Shown piece by piece: positions 11,434-23,310 of a stretch of DNA of 64,000 nt; the first letter of the stretch is position 1; every line of letters starts with the position of its first letter. Under the pieces are notes generated by a model that saw nothing but the letters and a program-made list of their open reading frames with translations, ran no database searches and was not told the DNA's origin. This DNA is from Crambe crambe (Eukaryota > Porifera > Demospongiae > Poecilosclerida > Crambeidae): contig OZ004590.1 of assembly GCA_963924555.1 (NCBI GenBank), positions 6,750,001-6,814,000 on the forward strand, read 5' to 3'. Position numbers and translations under genes: made by a program.

Positions 11434-14162
11434 ATGCTATCCAAAGCTTACCACCGCATTAATAGATTTTCGTGGACGAGACTGCTGAATAGTGCTGCAG
11501 TCGAAGCTAAGGCCAATCATGATGAAGCACCCCCCAAACCATTCAGTGCTGTTCCTGGCCCCAGGCCCTTACCCATCATTGGAAATGTGAGAGATTTGGC
11601 AGCCAATCAAACGAGAAATAGACTCTACTTTGACGAGAATTTCAAGAAATATGGAGAGATATTTAAACTAACTTCTTTTGGTAAGTTTCAAACTATCTAA
11701 ATGCATTATTCTTACCACACTGTCACATGACATAGGCAGCAACATGATAATAGTCAAGGACCCTAGTGTCATAGAATATGTGCTGAGAGCTGAAGGAAAA
11801 TACCCTCTCCGTGACATGGTTGTTAATAAGCGGTTTGGATGGCTCTATCGAAATAGGACAGATCTTCTTCCTAACCATGGGACAGAGTAAGTTATTAGTT
11901 CTGTTAGTGTAGATTACAATTTCATCATTATAGTCAGCTAGCTAGTCGATGTTCCTACAGCAAGTTTCCTCACCTTTTGCCTTGCAAAAGTCTTAAACCA
12001 CAGACCTATTATTCTAACTACCACTACTCTGCTACTACCAACGTTCACTCATTTGAGATTCAAAAATTCGAATCAAAATGGGCAGGGTTGTCACAGTCAA
12101 CCATTCACAAAATGGCAGCCTCCTACTTTTACAAATCTACTTTCTTGTCTCTGACGTCTATTCTCAATAGACAGGCCTCGCACTAGATACTCATGCTTTA
12201 TCTCCTTCTTTAAAAGCTTCTTCAATTAAAGTAAAACCACACTTTTATCACTTCAAATTGATAAGACTAGAGGAAGAGTGAATCTTGCATTCCTTGGCTT
12301 TCAGAAACTCCACCCAAGCACCGAATGTGCGAGGATAATACTCGGACTTGGTAAGAAATCTGCTAAAAGAATGAATATCGTATTCTGATGTTTAGTGACG
12401 CGTCAGTAATCTGATTATTGCAGCTTTTCAAGATGATCATGTCATATCACTAAACCTCAGAATACATCATTTTTTGCTAAATGAACAAGTCCAAGTATTA
12501 TATGTATCACCAGATTAGATATTCTAGTCTTTTACTTTCTGGATCCACATACTACTTGTAGGGATGGAGAACGATGGAAAAGACTTAGAACTGCAGCTGG
12601 TAAACAAGGCACACCCAGGAATGTACAATCCTATACTTCTGGTTTCAATGATGTGTACCACCGATTTGTGGAATATATCCAATCAGCTCGAGGGAGTGAT
12701 GGATTCATCACAGATGTGGGTCTGCCAATTAAAAGACTCTTTATGGAAAGTATGTTGTGCACACATTTGGCATGAAATTATGACTTTATCTTTTCAGTAT
12801 CTGCTAAGTTTGTCTTTGGTAATGACTTGAATGTGGTGGCCAATCCCTCCAAGGAGGACCAGGAGTTTATCGATGCTGTCAGTACTTTTATAGCGCTTGT
12901 TTGGCGAGTAATGGCGGAATTACCACTCTATAAAATATACAACAATAAACTATCAAAGGACTTTATGGAGTCTGTGAAGGTCAATCTCTTTCTCTCAATG
13001 ACTACATGCATTATATAGGATGGTCATGTTCCACAGGTGACACAGAGGGTAGCAAGGAAGGAGGCAGGTAGGCTCTACTCCAGACTGAATGCAGGGGAAG
13101 AGAGTGAGGTCCCTGGACTTTTGGAACAATGGCTAAGGGAAGGAAAGATGTCTGAGGAAGAGGCACTGAATGAATCTGTGGGGATGTTTCTTGCTGGAGT
13201 TGATACGGTAATAATAATTCTCATAGTTCTAATGATATATACCAATTCTATCAGACAGCAAACCAAAGTGTATTTTTGCTCCATGCTGTTGCCAAGTATC
13301 CAGAGGTGCAGGAGAAGTTGTATGCTGAAGTGAAGTCTGTACTGGGAGACTCCAAACAGGCCACAGCCCAACAGTTCTCCTCAATGCCCTACTTAAAGGG
13401 ATGTATGCTGGAGTCTTTCAGGTAGCTAGCTAAGACAGTGGCATAGCCAGGTTATTTTCATTCCCAGGACATGTTGGACTAAGATTCTATACTTTGAGTT
13501 ATTTATAATAATAGATTCATGTGTTGCCAGGGCCTGTGCCCTGGTAGGTCCTGGCTTGGCTACACCACTGGCTAAGACCACATCAACTAAATCAACTGTA
13601 ATAGGTTCTTACCACTCTTAGACTTCAGGGCACTGCACCTTTTTTCCCACGAGTTCTTGAAGAAGATTCTGTTCTACTTGGTTATCAGATTCCAGCAAAT
13701 GTAACTCACAATAATAATTTAAACTAATTTCATCAGATTTTATTGCAGACCACAGTGATATATTCTCTGTATAGTGCTGGTAGGGATGAGAAGCTTTTCC
13801 CTAACCCCATGAAGTTTAATCCAGAGAGATGGAAGAGAGATGAGACGCATGCATTTGCCATTCAACCTTTTGGATTTGGACCTAGAGGATGCTATGGTAA
13901 GATTCATGCATGGACTTCTTCTATTCCAGTAGTTTACTTACTGTCATTCGTAGGTCGGCGATTTGCAGAATTGGAGCTTAAACTTTTGTTGGCACAAGTA
14001 GGTTACTATTCTTCTGGTGCTAATAATAATAGTGATAATAATTATTAGATGGTGTGCAACTTTGAGATGAGTACAAACTTTGATGAACTTCCACTAATAG
14101 AAAAAACCGTCGTCAAAGCTGATGGAGATGTCCCCATAAGATTTGTAGACAGAAGAGATTAA
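11434..14162 (+). CDS. Cytochrome P450, mitochondrial-clan-like, copy 2 (most complete)
   Basis: Haem-thiolate monooxygenase. Ten exons, with no internal stops when spliced at GT/AG. N-terminus MLSKAYHRINRFSWTRLL is basic and amphipathic, like a mitochondrial presequence, and there is no hydrophobic ER anchor. Key features in order: proline-rich PGPRPLPIIGN; the C-helix region DGERWKRLRTAAGKQG (exon 3 from about 12563); I-helix FLAGVDT then T across a splice junction; ExxR as LESFR (exon 6) spliced to LQGTAPFFPRVLEED; FNPERWKRD; haem loop FGFGPRGCYG with the cysteine ligand; ending IRFVDRRD. The layout LEEDSVLLGYQIP plus PERW resembles mitochondrial-clan P450s (CYP11/24/27 type); the substrate is unknown. 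It lies 171 bp after copy 1. Intron 2 is unusually long (about 670 bp) and is shared with copies 3 and 4. Confidence 0.88.
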
Positions 14163-14359
14163 TTTTGTTATTGTTGTTGTTGTTCTTAATTGTAAACGAG
14201 TCACACTCTGCTAGACATTTTCAGTCCATGTAACTTTTCTATTCTGTGTAGCTCAGTGTATTATGAGAACCTGTACTGTTTTTAATTACCTTTAACATAA
14301 GCTGTCCATCACCGGAAGTGTTTTTCTTGGTGATAAACAAACTAGCTAGCTTTTTCAGA

Positions 14360-17300
14360 ATGCTATCCAAAGCTTACCACCGCATTAATAGATTTTCGTG
14401 GATGAGATTGCTGAATGGTGCTGCAGTTGAAGCTAAGGCCAGTCACGATGAAGCACCCCCCAAACCATTCAGTGCTGTTCCTGGCCCCAGGCCCTTACCC
14501 ATCATTGCAAATGTGAGAGATTTGGCAGCCAACCAAACGAGAAATAGACGAGAATTTCAAGAAATACGGAGAGATATTTAAACTAAATTCTTTTGGTAAG
14601 TTTCAAACTATCTAAATGCATTATTCTTACCACACTGTCACATGACATAGGCAGCAACATGATAATAGTCAAGGACCCTAGTGTCATAGAATATGTGCTG
14701 AGAGCTGAAGGAAAGTACCCTCTCCGTGACGTTATTAATAAGCGGCTTGGATGGCTCTATCAAAATAGGATAGATCTTCTTCCTAACCATGGGATAGAGT
14801 AAGTTATTTAGTACTGTAGATTATAATTTCCATGTTAATCATTATTAGTTGTATAGCCTACTTGTGGTTAAGATCAAAGCACTGCTACCCCAGGGTAGGA
14901 ACATGCAAATTATGCCGGCATAGTTTTGGGCATAATGGGTTGAACCTTAATGCCAGCACAATGCTGGCATAGGGGTTGGCTTTGATGTCAATGGAGGTAT
15001 TGATGTCGACTGAGTTCCTTTGTATAAACTGCTGAATTAGAGTAGCCACCTACGTAATTGGTGGTGGTAACAAAAACAACAACAACAAACAACAACAAAA
15101 AAACAACAATAAAAAACAACACTATTACAACTGTCTTCTGCTGCTATTTTCTTTACTAAATGTTCCAGCAAGCTAACTTGCTGCTGATAAAATTATGATG
15201 GATGACTAAAAGAGGCTGCAATTATGCTACAATAAACCAAATTTTCTTACCAATTTAAAAAAAGCATAATAGGCATTTTTGTTGAGCATAATAGGGCAGG
15301 GGTTCTGGCATTAAAGCATAACATAATAGGGAAGAAAAAAAAGCATAATTTGCATCATGTCTCTACCCCAGGGTGATATTGATGCAACCCAGGAAGTTGG
15401 TATCTGTTTTTATGACAACAATGCCCAAATAAGATATACCACAACTCGGGCTGTATATATGGTTTACCTCTGGGCTCTAGCAATTTAAACCCTCTAGCAA
15501 TTTAAACCCTCTAGCAATTTAAACCCTCTAGCAATTTAAACCCTCTAACAATTTAAACCCTCTAGCAATTTAAACCCTCTAGCAATTTAAACCCTCTAGC
15601 AATTTAAACCATACAGCCTTCGTGGTTGTGGAATAACCTAGTCAGTTTTTACACTAGCTAGTTATTTTCCTACAGCACCTTTGCCTTGCAAAGCCAGAAG
15701 TCTTAAAACCACAGTTGATATAAACCTTCTGTTATACTGAGTGTGATTTCTTTGAGCTCCTTTATCCTTCTTTAAAAGCTTCTTCAATTAAGTAACCAGA
15801 GATTTAGAAATTGATAAGACTAGAGGAAGAGTGAATCTTGCATTCCCGAAACTCCATGCCCATCACAAATTATAATAATCTGCTCCAAGCGCAGAAGGTG
15901 GTGACACATAATACTCGGACTTGTTCATTTAGCAAGAAATCTGCCAAAAGAATGAATAGTTATGTGTCAATGACATGTAATCTGGCTTTTCAAGATGATA
16001 TCTTGTCACTAAACCTCAAGGATTTTTTGATAAATAAACAAGTCTAAGTCTTATGTATCACCAGATTATCTAGTCTTTAACTATAGCTACTTGTAGGGAT
16101 GGAGAATGATGGGAACTGCAGCTGGTAAACAAGGCACACCCAGGAATGTACAATCCTATTCTTCTGGTTTCATCCAATCAGAGGGAGTCATCACAGATGT
16201 GGGTCTGCCAACTATAAAAGACTCTTTATGGAAAGTATGTTGTGCACACATTTGGCATGCAGTAATGAAATTATGACTATCTTTTCAGTATCAGCTAAGT
16301 TTGTCTTTGGTAATGATTTGAGTGTGGTGGCCAATCCCTCCAAGGAGGACCAGGAGTTTATCGATGCTGTCAGTACTTTTATAGCGCTTGTTTGGCGAGT
16401 AATTGCTGAGTTACCACTCTATAAAATATACAATAATAAACTATCAAAAGACTTTATGGAGTCTGTGAAGGTCGATCTAGGATAGTCATGTTCCGCAGGT
16501 GACACAGAGAGTAGCAAGGAAGGAGGCAGATAGGCTCTACTCCCAGGCTGAATGCAGGGGAAGAGAGTGAGGTCCCTGGACTTTTGGAACAATGGCTAAG
16601 GGAAGGAAAGATGTCTGAGGAAGAGGCACTGAATGAATCTGTGGGGATGTTTCTTGCTGGAGTTGATACGGTAATAATAATCCTCATAGTTCTAATGGTT
16701 CATTTTCATTTCTATCAGACAGCAAACCAAAGTGTATTTTTGCTCCATGCTGTTGCCAAGTATCCAGAGGTGCAGGAGAAGTTGTATGCTGAAGTGAAGT
16801 CTGTACTGGGAGACTCCAAACAGGCCAAGCTCAACAGCTCTCCTCAATGTCCTACTTAAAGGGATGCATGCTGGAGTCTTTCAGGTAGCTAGCTAAGACC
16901 ATGCATCAACTAAATCGGTTCTGTTGATACCACTCTTAGACTTCAGGGCACGCACCTTTTTTTCCATGAGTTCTTGAAGAAGATTCTGTTCTACTTGGTT
17001 ATCAGATTCCAGCAAATGTAACTCACAATAATAATTTAAACTTATATTCTGGGTATAGTGCTGGTAGAGATGAGAAGCTTTTCCCTAACCCCATGAAGTT
17101 TGATCCAGAAAGATGGAAGAGGGATGAGTCACATGCGTTTGCCATTCAACCTTTTGGATTTGGACCTAGAGGATGCTATGGTAAGATTCATGCTTCTAAT
17201 CCAGTAGCTTACTTGCCGTCATTTCATGGTAGGTCGGCGATTTGCAGAATTGGAGCTTAAACTTTTGTTGGTTACTCTATGACCTATTCTTCTGATGCTA

Positions 17301-17438
17301 ATAATAATAGTGATAATTTTTTAGATAGTGTGCAACTTTGAGATGAGTACAAACATTGATGAACTTCTACTAATAGAAAAAACCGTCGTCAAAGCTGATG
17401 GATATGTCCCCATAAGATTTGTAGACAGAAGAGATTAA
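14360..17438 (+). pseudogene. Cytochrome P450 copy 3, degraded by small deletions
   Basis: Collinear with copy 2 but carrying many lesions: an 11-bp deletion in exon 1 (about 14548, frameshift); a 10-bp deletion in exon 3 (about 16112, frameshift), followed by several further losses to 16200; an extra C near 16541; one base lost near 16828; loss of the exon 8 start and its acceptor (about 17040); and about 10 bp lost at the end of exon 9 (about 17270). The haem loop FGFGPRGCYG is still encoded at about 17155-17180. Intron 2 has expanded and holds a 19-bp tandem repeat. The pattern of many small deletions without large insertions fits relaxed selection after tandem duplication. Confidence 0.9.
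15475..15612. repeat. 19-bp minisatellite, about 7 copies
   Basis: Near-perfect head-to-tail repeats of CTCTAGCAATTTAAACCCT, with one unit carrying a single change (TAACAATTT). It lies in intron 2 of P450 copy 3 and is absent from the matching introns of copies 2 and 4. Confidence 0.9.
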
Positions 17439-17528
17439 TTTTTGTTGTTGTTGTTCTTAATTGTAATCGAGTCACACTCTGCTAGACATTTGAGAACCTA
17501 TAGTCTCACCAACACGCGGTGATGCAAT

Positions 17529-17751
17529 ACACCCATTTTCACTTCACTTTGAACGTGCTCCGGGAAGCGTATGGTTTGTTTTTCAAGGCTGTTTCAATGG
17601 GCATCAATGGAACCCACAAAGCATAAACTTCCCGTGAGATTTTGGAAGGTTATGCTTTGTACGTGCCGTTTAATGTTTATTGAAACTGCCCGAAAAAACA
17701 AACCATACGCTTCCCGGGGCACGTTCAAAGTGAAAATCGGTGTACATCCGG
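17529..17751. mobile_element. Foldback (long inverted repeat) element, about 220 bp
   Basis: Left arm about 17531-17605 and right arm about 17678-17745 are reverse complements over roughly 65 bp; for example GGGAAGCGTATGGTTTGTTT pairs with AAACAAACCATACGCTTCCC. Inner words ACAAAGCATAA and TTATGCTTTGT also pair, so nearly the whole element can fold into one hairpin. It sits between P450 copies 3 and 4. No coding capacity. Confidence 0.75.
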
Positions 17752-17799
17752 TGCTGCGGAAGTGCCCAGACTATACTACTAGGGCAATGTTCAACATTC

Positions 17800-18500
17800 A
17801 GTTGACAGCGAGCGAGCAAGCAAGTATTCTTTAGTGCTACAACTCTTTAGAAGATTTTGTTTAGTTCATATGTATTAGATAAGCTACAACTATTTAGACA
17901 GTGAGCAAGTGAGCATGATAGGCTTCAGTGTTTGATATTGTGTCAGAGACAAGAGTCATGTAAGTGGTGGTTCCAACCAGAAAACTCCACACATCAAAAG
18001 CTGTTGACAGTGAGCAAGCAAGCAAGTTAGTGCTACAACTGTTTCAGAAGATTTGCTGTTGAGTTTATATGTAATTAAATAAGCCAAGCCAGGCTAGAGC
18101 CTCTACAACTACTACTATAGTAATGTGCAGCATTTGACAGTGAGCAAGTGACTGTGAGCAGCTGATAGGCTCCAATACTTGCAAGCTTGATAAGCTTATT
18201 GCTGTCAGAGACAAGAGTCATGTAAGTTGTGGTTCCAACCAGGAAGCTCCATACATAGAAAGCTGTAAATACTTACCACAAGCACTTAGATAACAAGCGC
18301 CTACAATCCACTTAGATAAGCCTAGTAGCAGCTTGATTAATTGGAGCATGCGCATTATGCACGCGCACAGCGCTACTATTTCGGGACACGTACGTACGTA
18401 CGCCTGGGGCATTTTGGAGTGTAGACCTAGATATATATATATATATTTAAAATTTCAATGAGTCATGACCTGAGAGTCAGCTCACTCGCTTCGCTCGCTC
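17800..18500. repeat. Dispersed repeat, left member of an inverted pair
   Basis: Contains AGTGAGCAAG words, CACTTAGATAAGCCTAG, a ribbon of TA repeats (about 18430) and a terminal segment with TCAATGAGTCATGACCTG. The reverse complement of several of these segments appears at 21916-22500 inside P450 copy 4, so the two members flank or interrupt the copy 4 gene in opposite orientation. No open reading frame of interest was found. Confidence 0.55.
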
Positions 18501-18642
18501 GCTGCAACTAGTCTCGCGCTCGCGAGCTAGTCAGCGCGCGCAACGTAACGCGCGTCATGATCATATTTCGTAATAGGGTGTGGCTTTATAGGCCTCACCG
18601 GAAATTTTTTTTCTTGGAACCCGTACCCGTACCCTGGTCAGA

Positions 18643-21600
18643 ATGCTATCCAAAGCTTACCACCGCATTAATAGATTTTCGTGGACGAGACTGCTGAATA
18701 GTGCTGCAGTCGAAGCTAAGGCCAATCATGATGAAGCACCCCCCAAACCATTCAGTGCTGTTCCTGGCCCCAGGCCCTTACCCATCATTGGAAATGTGAG
18801 AGATTTGGCAGCCAACCAAACGAGAAATAGACTCTACTTTGACGAGAATTTCAAGAAATATGGAGAGATATTTAAACTAACTTCTTTTGGTAAGTTTCAA
18901 ACTATGCATTATTCTTACCACACTGTCACATGACATAGGCAGCAACATGATAATAGTCAAGGACCCTAGTGTCATAGAATATGTGCTGAGAGCTGAAGGA
19001 AAATACCCTCGCCGTGACATGGTTGTTAATAAGCGGTTTGGATGGCTCTATCGAAATAGGACAGATCTTCTTCCTAACTATGGGACAGAGTAAGTTATTA
19101 GTTCTGTTAGTGTAGATTACAATTTCATCATTATAGTCAGCTAGCTAGTTGATGTTCCTACAGCAAGTTTCCTCACCTTTTGCCTTGCAAAAGTCTTAAA
19201 CCACAGTTGATATAAACCTTCTGTTCTACTGAGTCACAGTGTACATTGACCTGGCTGAGCAGTGTGGCAAAAGTGTAATATCTGTGAAGTTTGTTTGTGG
19301 TGTAGCTATAGTTGGTGTAATAAGACTTGCAACAGATTTTTTTAGCATCCTACTACAATGTTATCACAGGTTACTACATTTCATTGATGTAGTCAGAGTT
19401 TGGTTAACCACTGGCTACAAAGTCCGAAGTTTACTAAATCAACTGTAAATAAGGTTTTGCAGAATCTTTGCAACATTGCAACAAGAATGCTCAAATTGTT
19501 GTGATAGAGCTATACTGCTGTGGTCCAGGCCTATTATTCTAACTACCACTACTCTGCTACTACCAACGTTCACTCATTTGAGATTCAAAAATTCGAATCA
19601 AAATGGGCAGGGTTGTCACAGGCATCCATTTAACTCAACCATTCACAAAATGGCAGCCTCCTACTTTCTTGTCTCTGACGTCTATTCTCAATAGACAGGC
19701 CTCCCTGGACGCACTAGATACTCATGCTTGATCTCTTTTATCTCCTTCTTTAAAAGCTTCTTCAATTAAAGTAAAACCACACTTTTATCACTTCAAATTG
19801 ATAAGACTAGAGGAAGAGTGAATCTTGCATTCCTTGGCTTTCAGAAACTCCACCCAAGCACCGAATGTGTGAGGATAATACTCGGACTTGGTAAGAAATC
19901 TGCTAAAAGAATGAATATCGTATTCTGATGTTTAGTGACGTGCAATGACACTAATCTGATTATTGCAGCTTTTCAAGATCACTAAACCTCAGAATACATC
20001 ATTTTTTGCTAAATGAACAAGTCCAAGTATTATATGTATCACCAGATTAGATATTCTAGTCTTTTACTTTCTGGATCCACATACTACTTGTAGGGATGGA
20101 GAACGATGGAAAAGACTTAGAACTGCAGCTGGTAAACAAGGCACACCCAGGAATGTACAATCCTATACTTCTGGTTTCAATGATGTGTACCACCGATTTG
20201 TGGAATATATCCAATCAGCTCGAGGGAGTGATGGATTCATCACAGATGTGGGTCTGCCAATTAAAAGACTCTTTATGGAAAGTATGTTGTGCACACAATT
20301 GGCTAGCCTCGTTCCCAGGCTCTCAGTGAAACGGGAAATGTGGGGGCGGAAAGGAGAGCCTGGTTTCTACTGCACGGGGCGTGTAAATTTTGACCACATA
20401 ATTATATTCATAACAGGATTGATGATGTAATTATTAAGTAAACGTCACAATTAGTACAAAACATGCGTAGTAGTAGTAGTACGAAATTGCATGAATTGCA
20501 TGTCGTTTGTGTGAGCAGAGTGCAGCTATTGCCTTGTTCAGCAGTTTTGGATTATCATAGAAGTGGGCTTTTAGGATCAACAAACTCCTGGATGTCCCTG
20601 AGCTAGCTCCAGATGACCCCTTCCCATCACACATCTGTCAAGCTTGCAAGAGGAGAATAGTTTCCTTGGAGAAGGCAACTGCAAACATTACTAGCTTCAA
20701 AGAGCTGGCCAGATCTTCTTTGCGGAGATCCCTTGAGAGCAGGGGCACAAACATATCCTTGCCATCAAATACAGCTCGGATAGCCAGCTTCTGCTCTTCC
20801 TTCAGCAATAGTTTGGGTAAACCAAGCATTGACAGGGCATGAGAAAGCGCTTGCGGGTAGTGGGAACTTGAATCGCTTGAAGAAACGCTAGAAGAAACAC
20901 TCTCAGAAACGAACTCGCCATCTTGCACAAAAAAACGCTGATTAGACAAAATAATAATTATGATGAAATAAAAAACGGGAAAGTACGGAGGGAATCCAAA
21001 TCCCCCGGAATGTGAGGGATCCGGTCTGCAGTAGAAACCAGGCTCTCCTTTCCGCCCCCACATTTCCCGTTTCACTGAGAGCCTGGGAACGAGGCTAACA
21101 TTTGGCATGCAGTAATGAAATTATGACTTTTATCTTTTCAGTATCAGCTAAGTTTGTCTTTGGTAATGATATGAGTGTGGTGGCCAATCCCTCCAAGGAA
21201 GACCAGGAGTTTATCGATGCTGTCAGTACTTTTATAGCGCTTGTTTGGCGAGTACTTACTGAGTTACCACTCTATAAAATATACAACAATAAACTATCAA
21301 AAGACTTTATGGAGTCTGTGAAGGTCAATCTCTTTCTCTCAATGACTACATGCATGAGATTATAGGATGGTCATGTTCCACAGGTGACACAGAGAGTAGC
21401 AAGGAAGGAGGCAGATAGGTTCTACTCCAGGCTGAATGCAGGGGAAGAGAGCGAGGTCCCTGGACTTTTAGAACAATGGCTAAGGGAAGGAAAGATGTCT
21501 GAGGAAGAGGCACTGAATGAATCTATGGGGATGTTTCTTGCTGGAGTTGATACAGTAATAATAATCCTCATAGTTCTAATGGTTCATTTCAATATTATAT

Positions 21601-23004
21601 ACCAGACAGCAAACCAAAGTGTATTTTTGCTCCATGCTGTTGCCAAGTATCCAGAGGTGCAGGAGAAGTTGTATGCTGAAGTGAAGTCTGTACTGGGAGA
21701 CTCCAAACAGGCCACAGCTCAACAGCTCTCCTCAATGCCCTATTTGAAAGGATGCATGCTGGAGTCTTTCAGGTATGACCATACATCAACTAAATTAGAT
21801 TATGTTGCTACCACTCTTAGACTTCAGAGCACAACATTTGGTTTCTGTCGAGTTCTTGAAGAAGATTCTGTTCTACTTGGTTATCAGATTCCAGCAAATG
21901 TAATCACAATAATTGCAGCGAGGGCAGTGAGCGAGCTGACTCCCAGGTCATGACTCATTGAAATTGTATACACTCCCGGCTCCACATACGTACTTAGTGT
22001 TGTGCAACAGTAGCGCCCTGCGTGTGCATTTATGTGCTAGCCTCATACCCAGGCCTTATTATTATTTTAAATTTAATAAGGCGCCTGGGTACGAGGCTAA
22101 TTTATGTGCATGCTGCAATTGCTTGCTTGATTGATTTCTGCATTGCTTTGTATAGCATGGTGGATAGTACCTAGGGCTAGGCTTATCTAAGTGCACTAGA
22201 CATATCCAAGTGCTTTGTGGTAAGTACTTAGCTTTCGATGCATACAGCTGCCTGCCACTTACATAACTCAACAGCAAAGCACATAAATGAACTATCGGCT
22301 CAACATTTCTACAGCCTTTTGGGCAGCAGGCCAGGCACAAGGCTTATCTAAGCGGCTTGTAAGCACTAGGCTTATCTAAGTGCTTTGAGGTAAGCATTAC
22401 AGTTTTCTATGTATGCAGCTGCCTGCCACTTACATATAAAACTCACATCAAAATCTTCTAAGGAGTTGAAAGCACAAATGAAGAGCTATCAGCACTCACT
22501 CACTGTGACTCAAATGTTGTACATTGCCCTAGTAATTTAATAACTACTGCATTATTATAATTACTAATAATATTATTGCAGACCACAGTACTGTATTCTG
22601 GGTATAGTGCTGGTAGGGATGAGAAGCTTTTCCCTAACCCCATGAAGTTTGATCCAGAGAGATGGAAGAGAGATGAGACGCATGCATTTGCCATTCAACC
22701 TTTTGGATTTGGACCTAGAGCATGCTATGGTAAGATTCATGCATGGACTTCTTCTATTCCAGTAGTTTACTTACTGTCATTCATAGGTCGGCGATTTGCA
22801 GAATTGGAGCTTAAACTTTTGTTGGCACAAGTAGGTTACTCGATGACCTATTCTTCTGGTGCTAATAATAATAGTGATATTAATTTTTAGATGGTGTGCA
22901 ACTTTGAGATGAGTACAAACGTTGACGAACTTCCACTAATAGAAAAAACCGTCACCAAAGCTGATGGAGATGTCCCCATAAGATTTGTAGACAGAAAAGA
23001 TTAA
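18643..23004 (+). CDS. Cytochrome P450, copy 4, with insertion-expanded introns
   Basis: Exon 1 and most of exon 2 are almost identical to copy 2, so the duplication looks recent. All ten exons appear open: C-helix DGERWKRLRTAAGKQG (about 20093), VSAKFVFGNDMSVVANPSKE (about 21140), FLAGVDT, LESFR, LQSTTFGFCRVLEED, FDPERWKRDE, haem loop FGFGPRACYG (Gly to Ala before Cys; the FxxGxRxC core is kept) and IRFVDRKD at the end. Intron 3 holds a ~795-bp hAT-like element (20304-21098), and the intron before the PERW exon holds about 600 bp of dispersed repeat plus a 62-bp MITE. Whether splicing still removes these enlarged introns cleanly cannot be told from sequence. Predicted as a mitochondrial P450, for the reasons given for copy 2. 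Confidence 0.8.
20304..21098. mobile_element. Non-autonomous hAT-like element with ~70-bp terminal inverted repeats
   Basis: Ends are TAGCCTCGTTCCCAGGC... and its reverse complement, matching almost perfectly for about 70 bp (20304-20374 and 21028-21097). Flanks are CAATTGGC (20296-20303) and CATTTGGC (21099-21106), an 8-bp target-site duplication with one mismatch, as expected for hAT-type transposition. The paralogous intron of copy 2 has the single empty site CACATTTGGCATG. The interior carries gene-like scraps rather than a transposase: on the plus strand, SHICQACKRRIVSLEKATAN (about 20627-20690); on the minus strand, LKEEQKLAIRAVFDGKDMFV (about 20750-20810), which resembles the start of a RecQ-type helicase domain. 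The family call is inferred from TIR and TSD only. Confidence 0.75.
21916..22500. repeat. Dispersed repeat, right member of an inverted pair, in P450 copy 4
   Basis: Begins with CAGGTCATGACTCATTGA, the reverse complement of the 18462-18480 segment, and continues with words such as GGCTTATCTAAGTGCTTTG, also found inverted at 18270-18330. It lies in the intron before the haem-loop exon of P450 copy 4 and is itself interrupted by the 62-bp MITE at 22038. Confidence 0.5.
22038..22099. mobile_element. 62-bp miniature element related to the 20304 element
   Basis: Terminal inverted repeats TAGCCTCATACCCAGGC and GCCTGGGTACGAGGCTA enclose only about 28 bp. The flanking 10 bp ATTTATGTGC is repeated exactly on both sides (22028-22037 and 22100-22109). 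The TIR start TAGCCTC..CCCAGGC is shared with the larger element 1 kb upstream, so both probably use the same transposase family. Confidence 0.75.
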
Positions 23005-23082
23005 CTTTTTATTGTTTTGTTTTTTTACTGTGTAATTATGAATCCTGCCCCTACAATAATGACAGGTCAGCCCATTCCGGAC

Positions 23083-23310
23083 TAACCCTATATAGAAAGT
23101 ATATAGTAATTGTGAACATGATGACCCGGCCGGGTGACCTGTGATCATATGACAAAAGGATCTAGGAGGTCTATGTCTAGTGTATAACCCTTTACCCTAA
23201 CCCTATATAGAAAGTGTATAGTGATTATGAACGTGATGACATGACCCGGCCTGGGGCGCACGTGATCACATGACAAAAGTCTAGTGTATAACCCTTTACC
23301 CTAACATTAA
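23083..23310. repeat. Two-copy tandem duplication, about 120 bp
   Basis: CTAACCCTATATAGAAAGT...GATGACCCGGCC...ACCCTTTACC occurs twice in a row, with about 80-85% identity by eye and a trailing partial copy. It lies just after P450 copy 4 and has no coding potential. Confidence 0.6.

Noticed and set aside
18980..19700. Several short frames in intron 2 of P450 copy 4
   Set aside because: They are intron sequence shared with copies 2 and 3 and show no conservation of frame among them.
20638..21108. A complete RecQ-type helicase gene in the hAT-like element
   Set aside because: Only about 30 residues resemble the helicase start. No Walker A or later motif follows, and the rest of the frame is TIR sequence.
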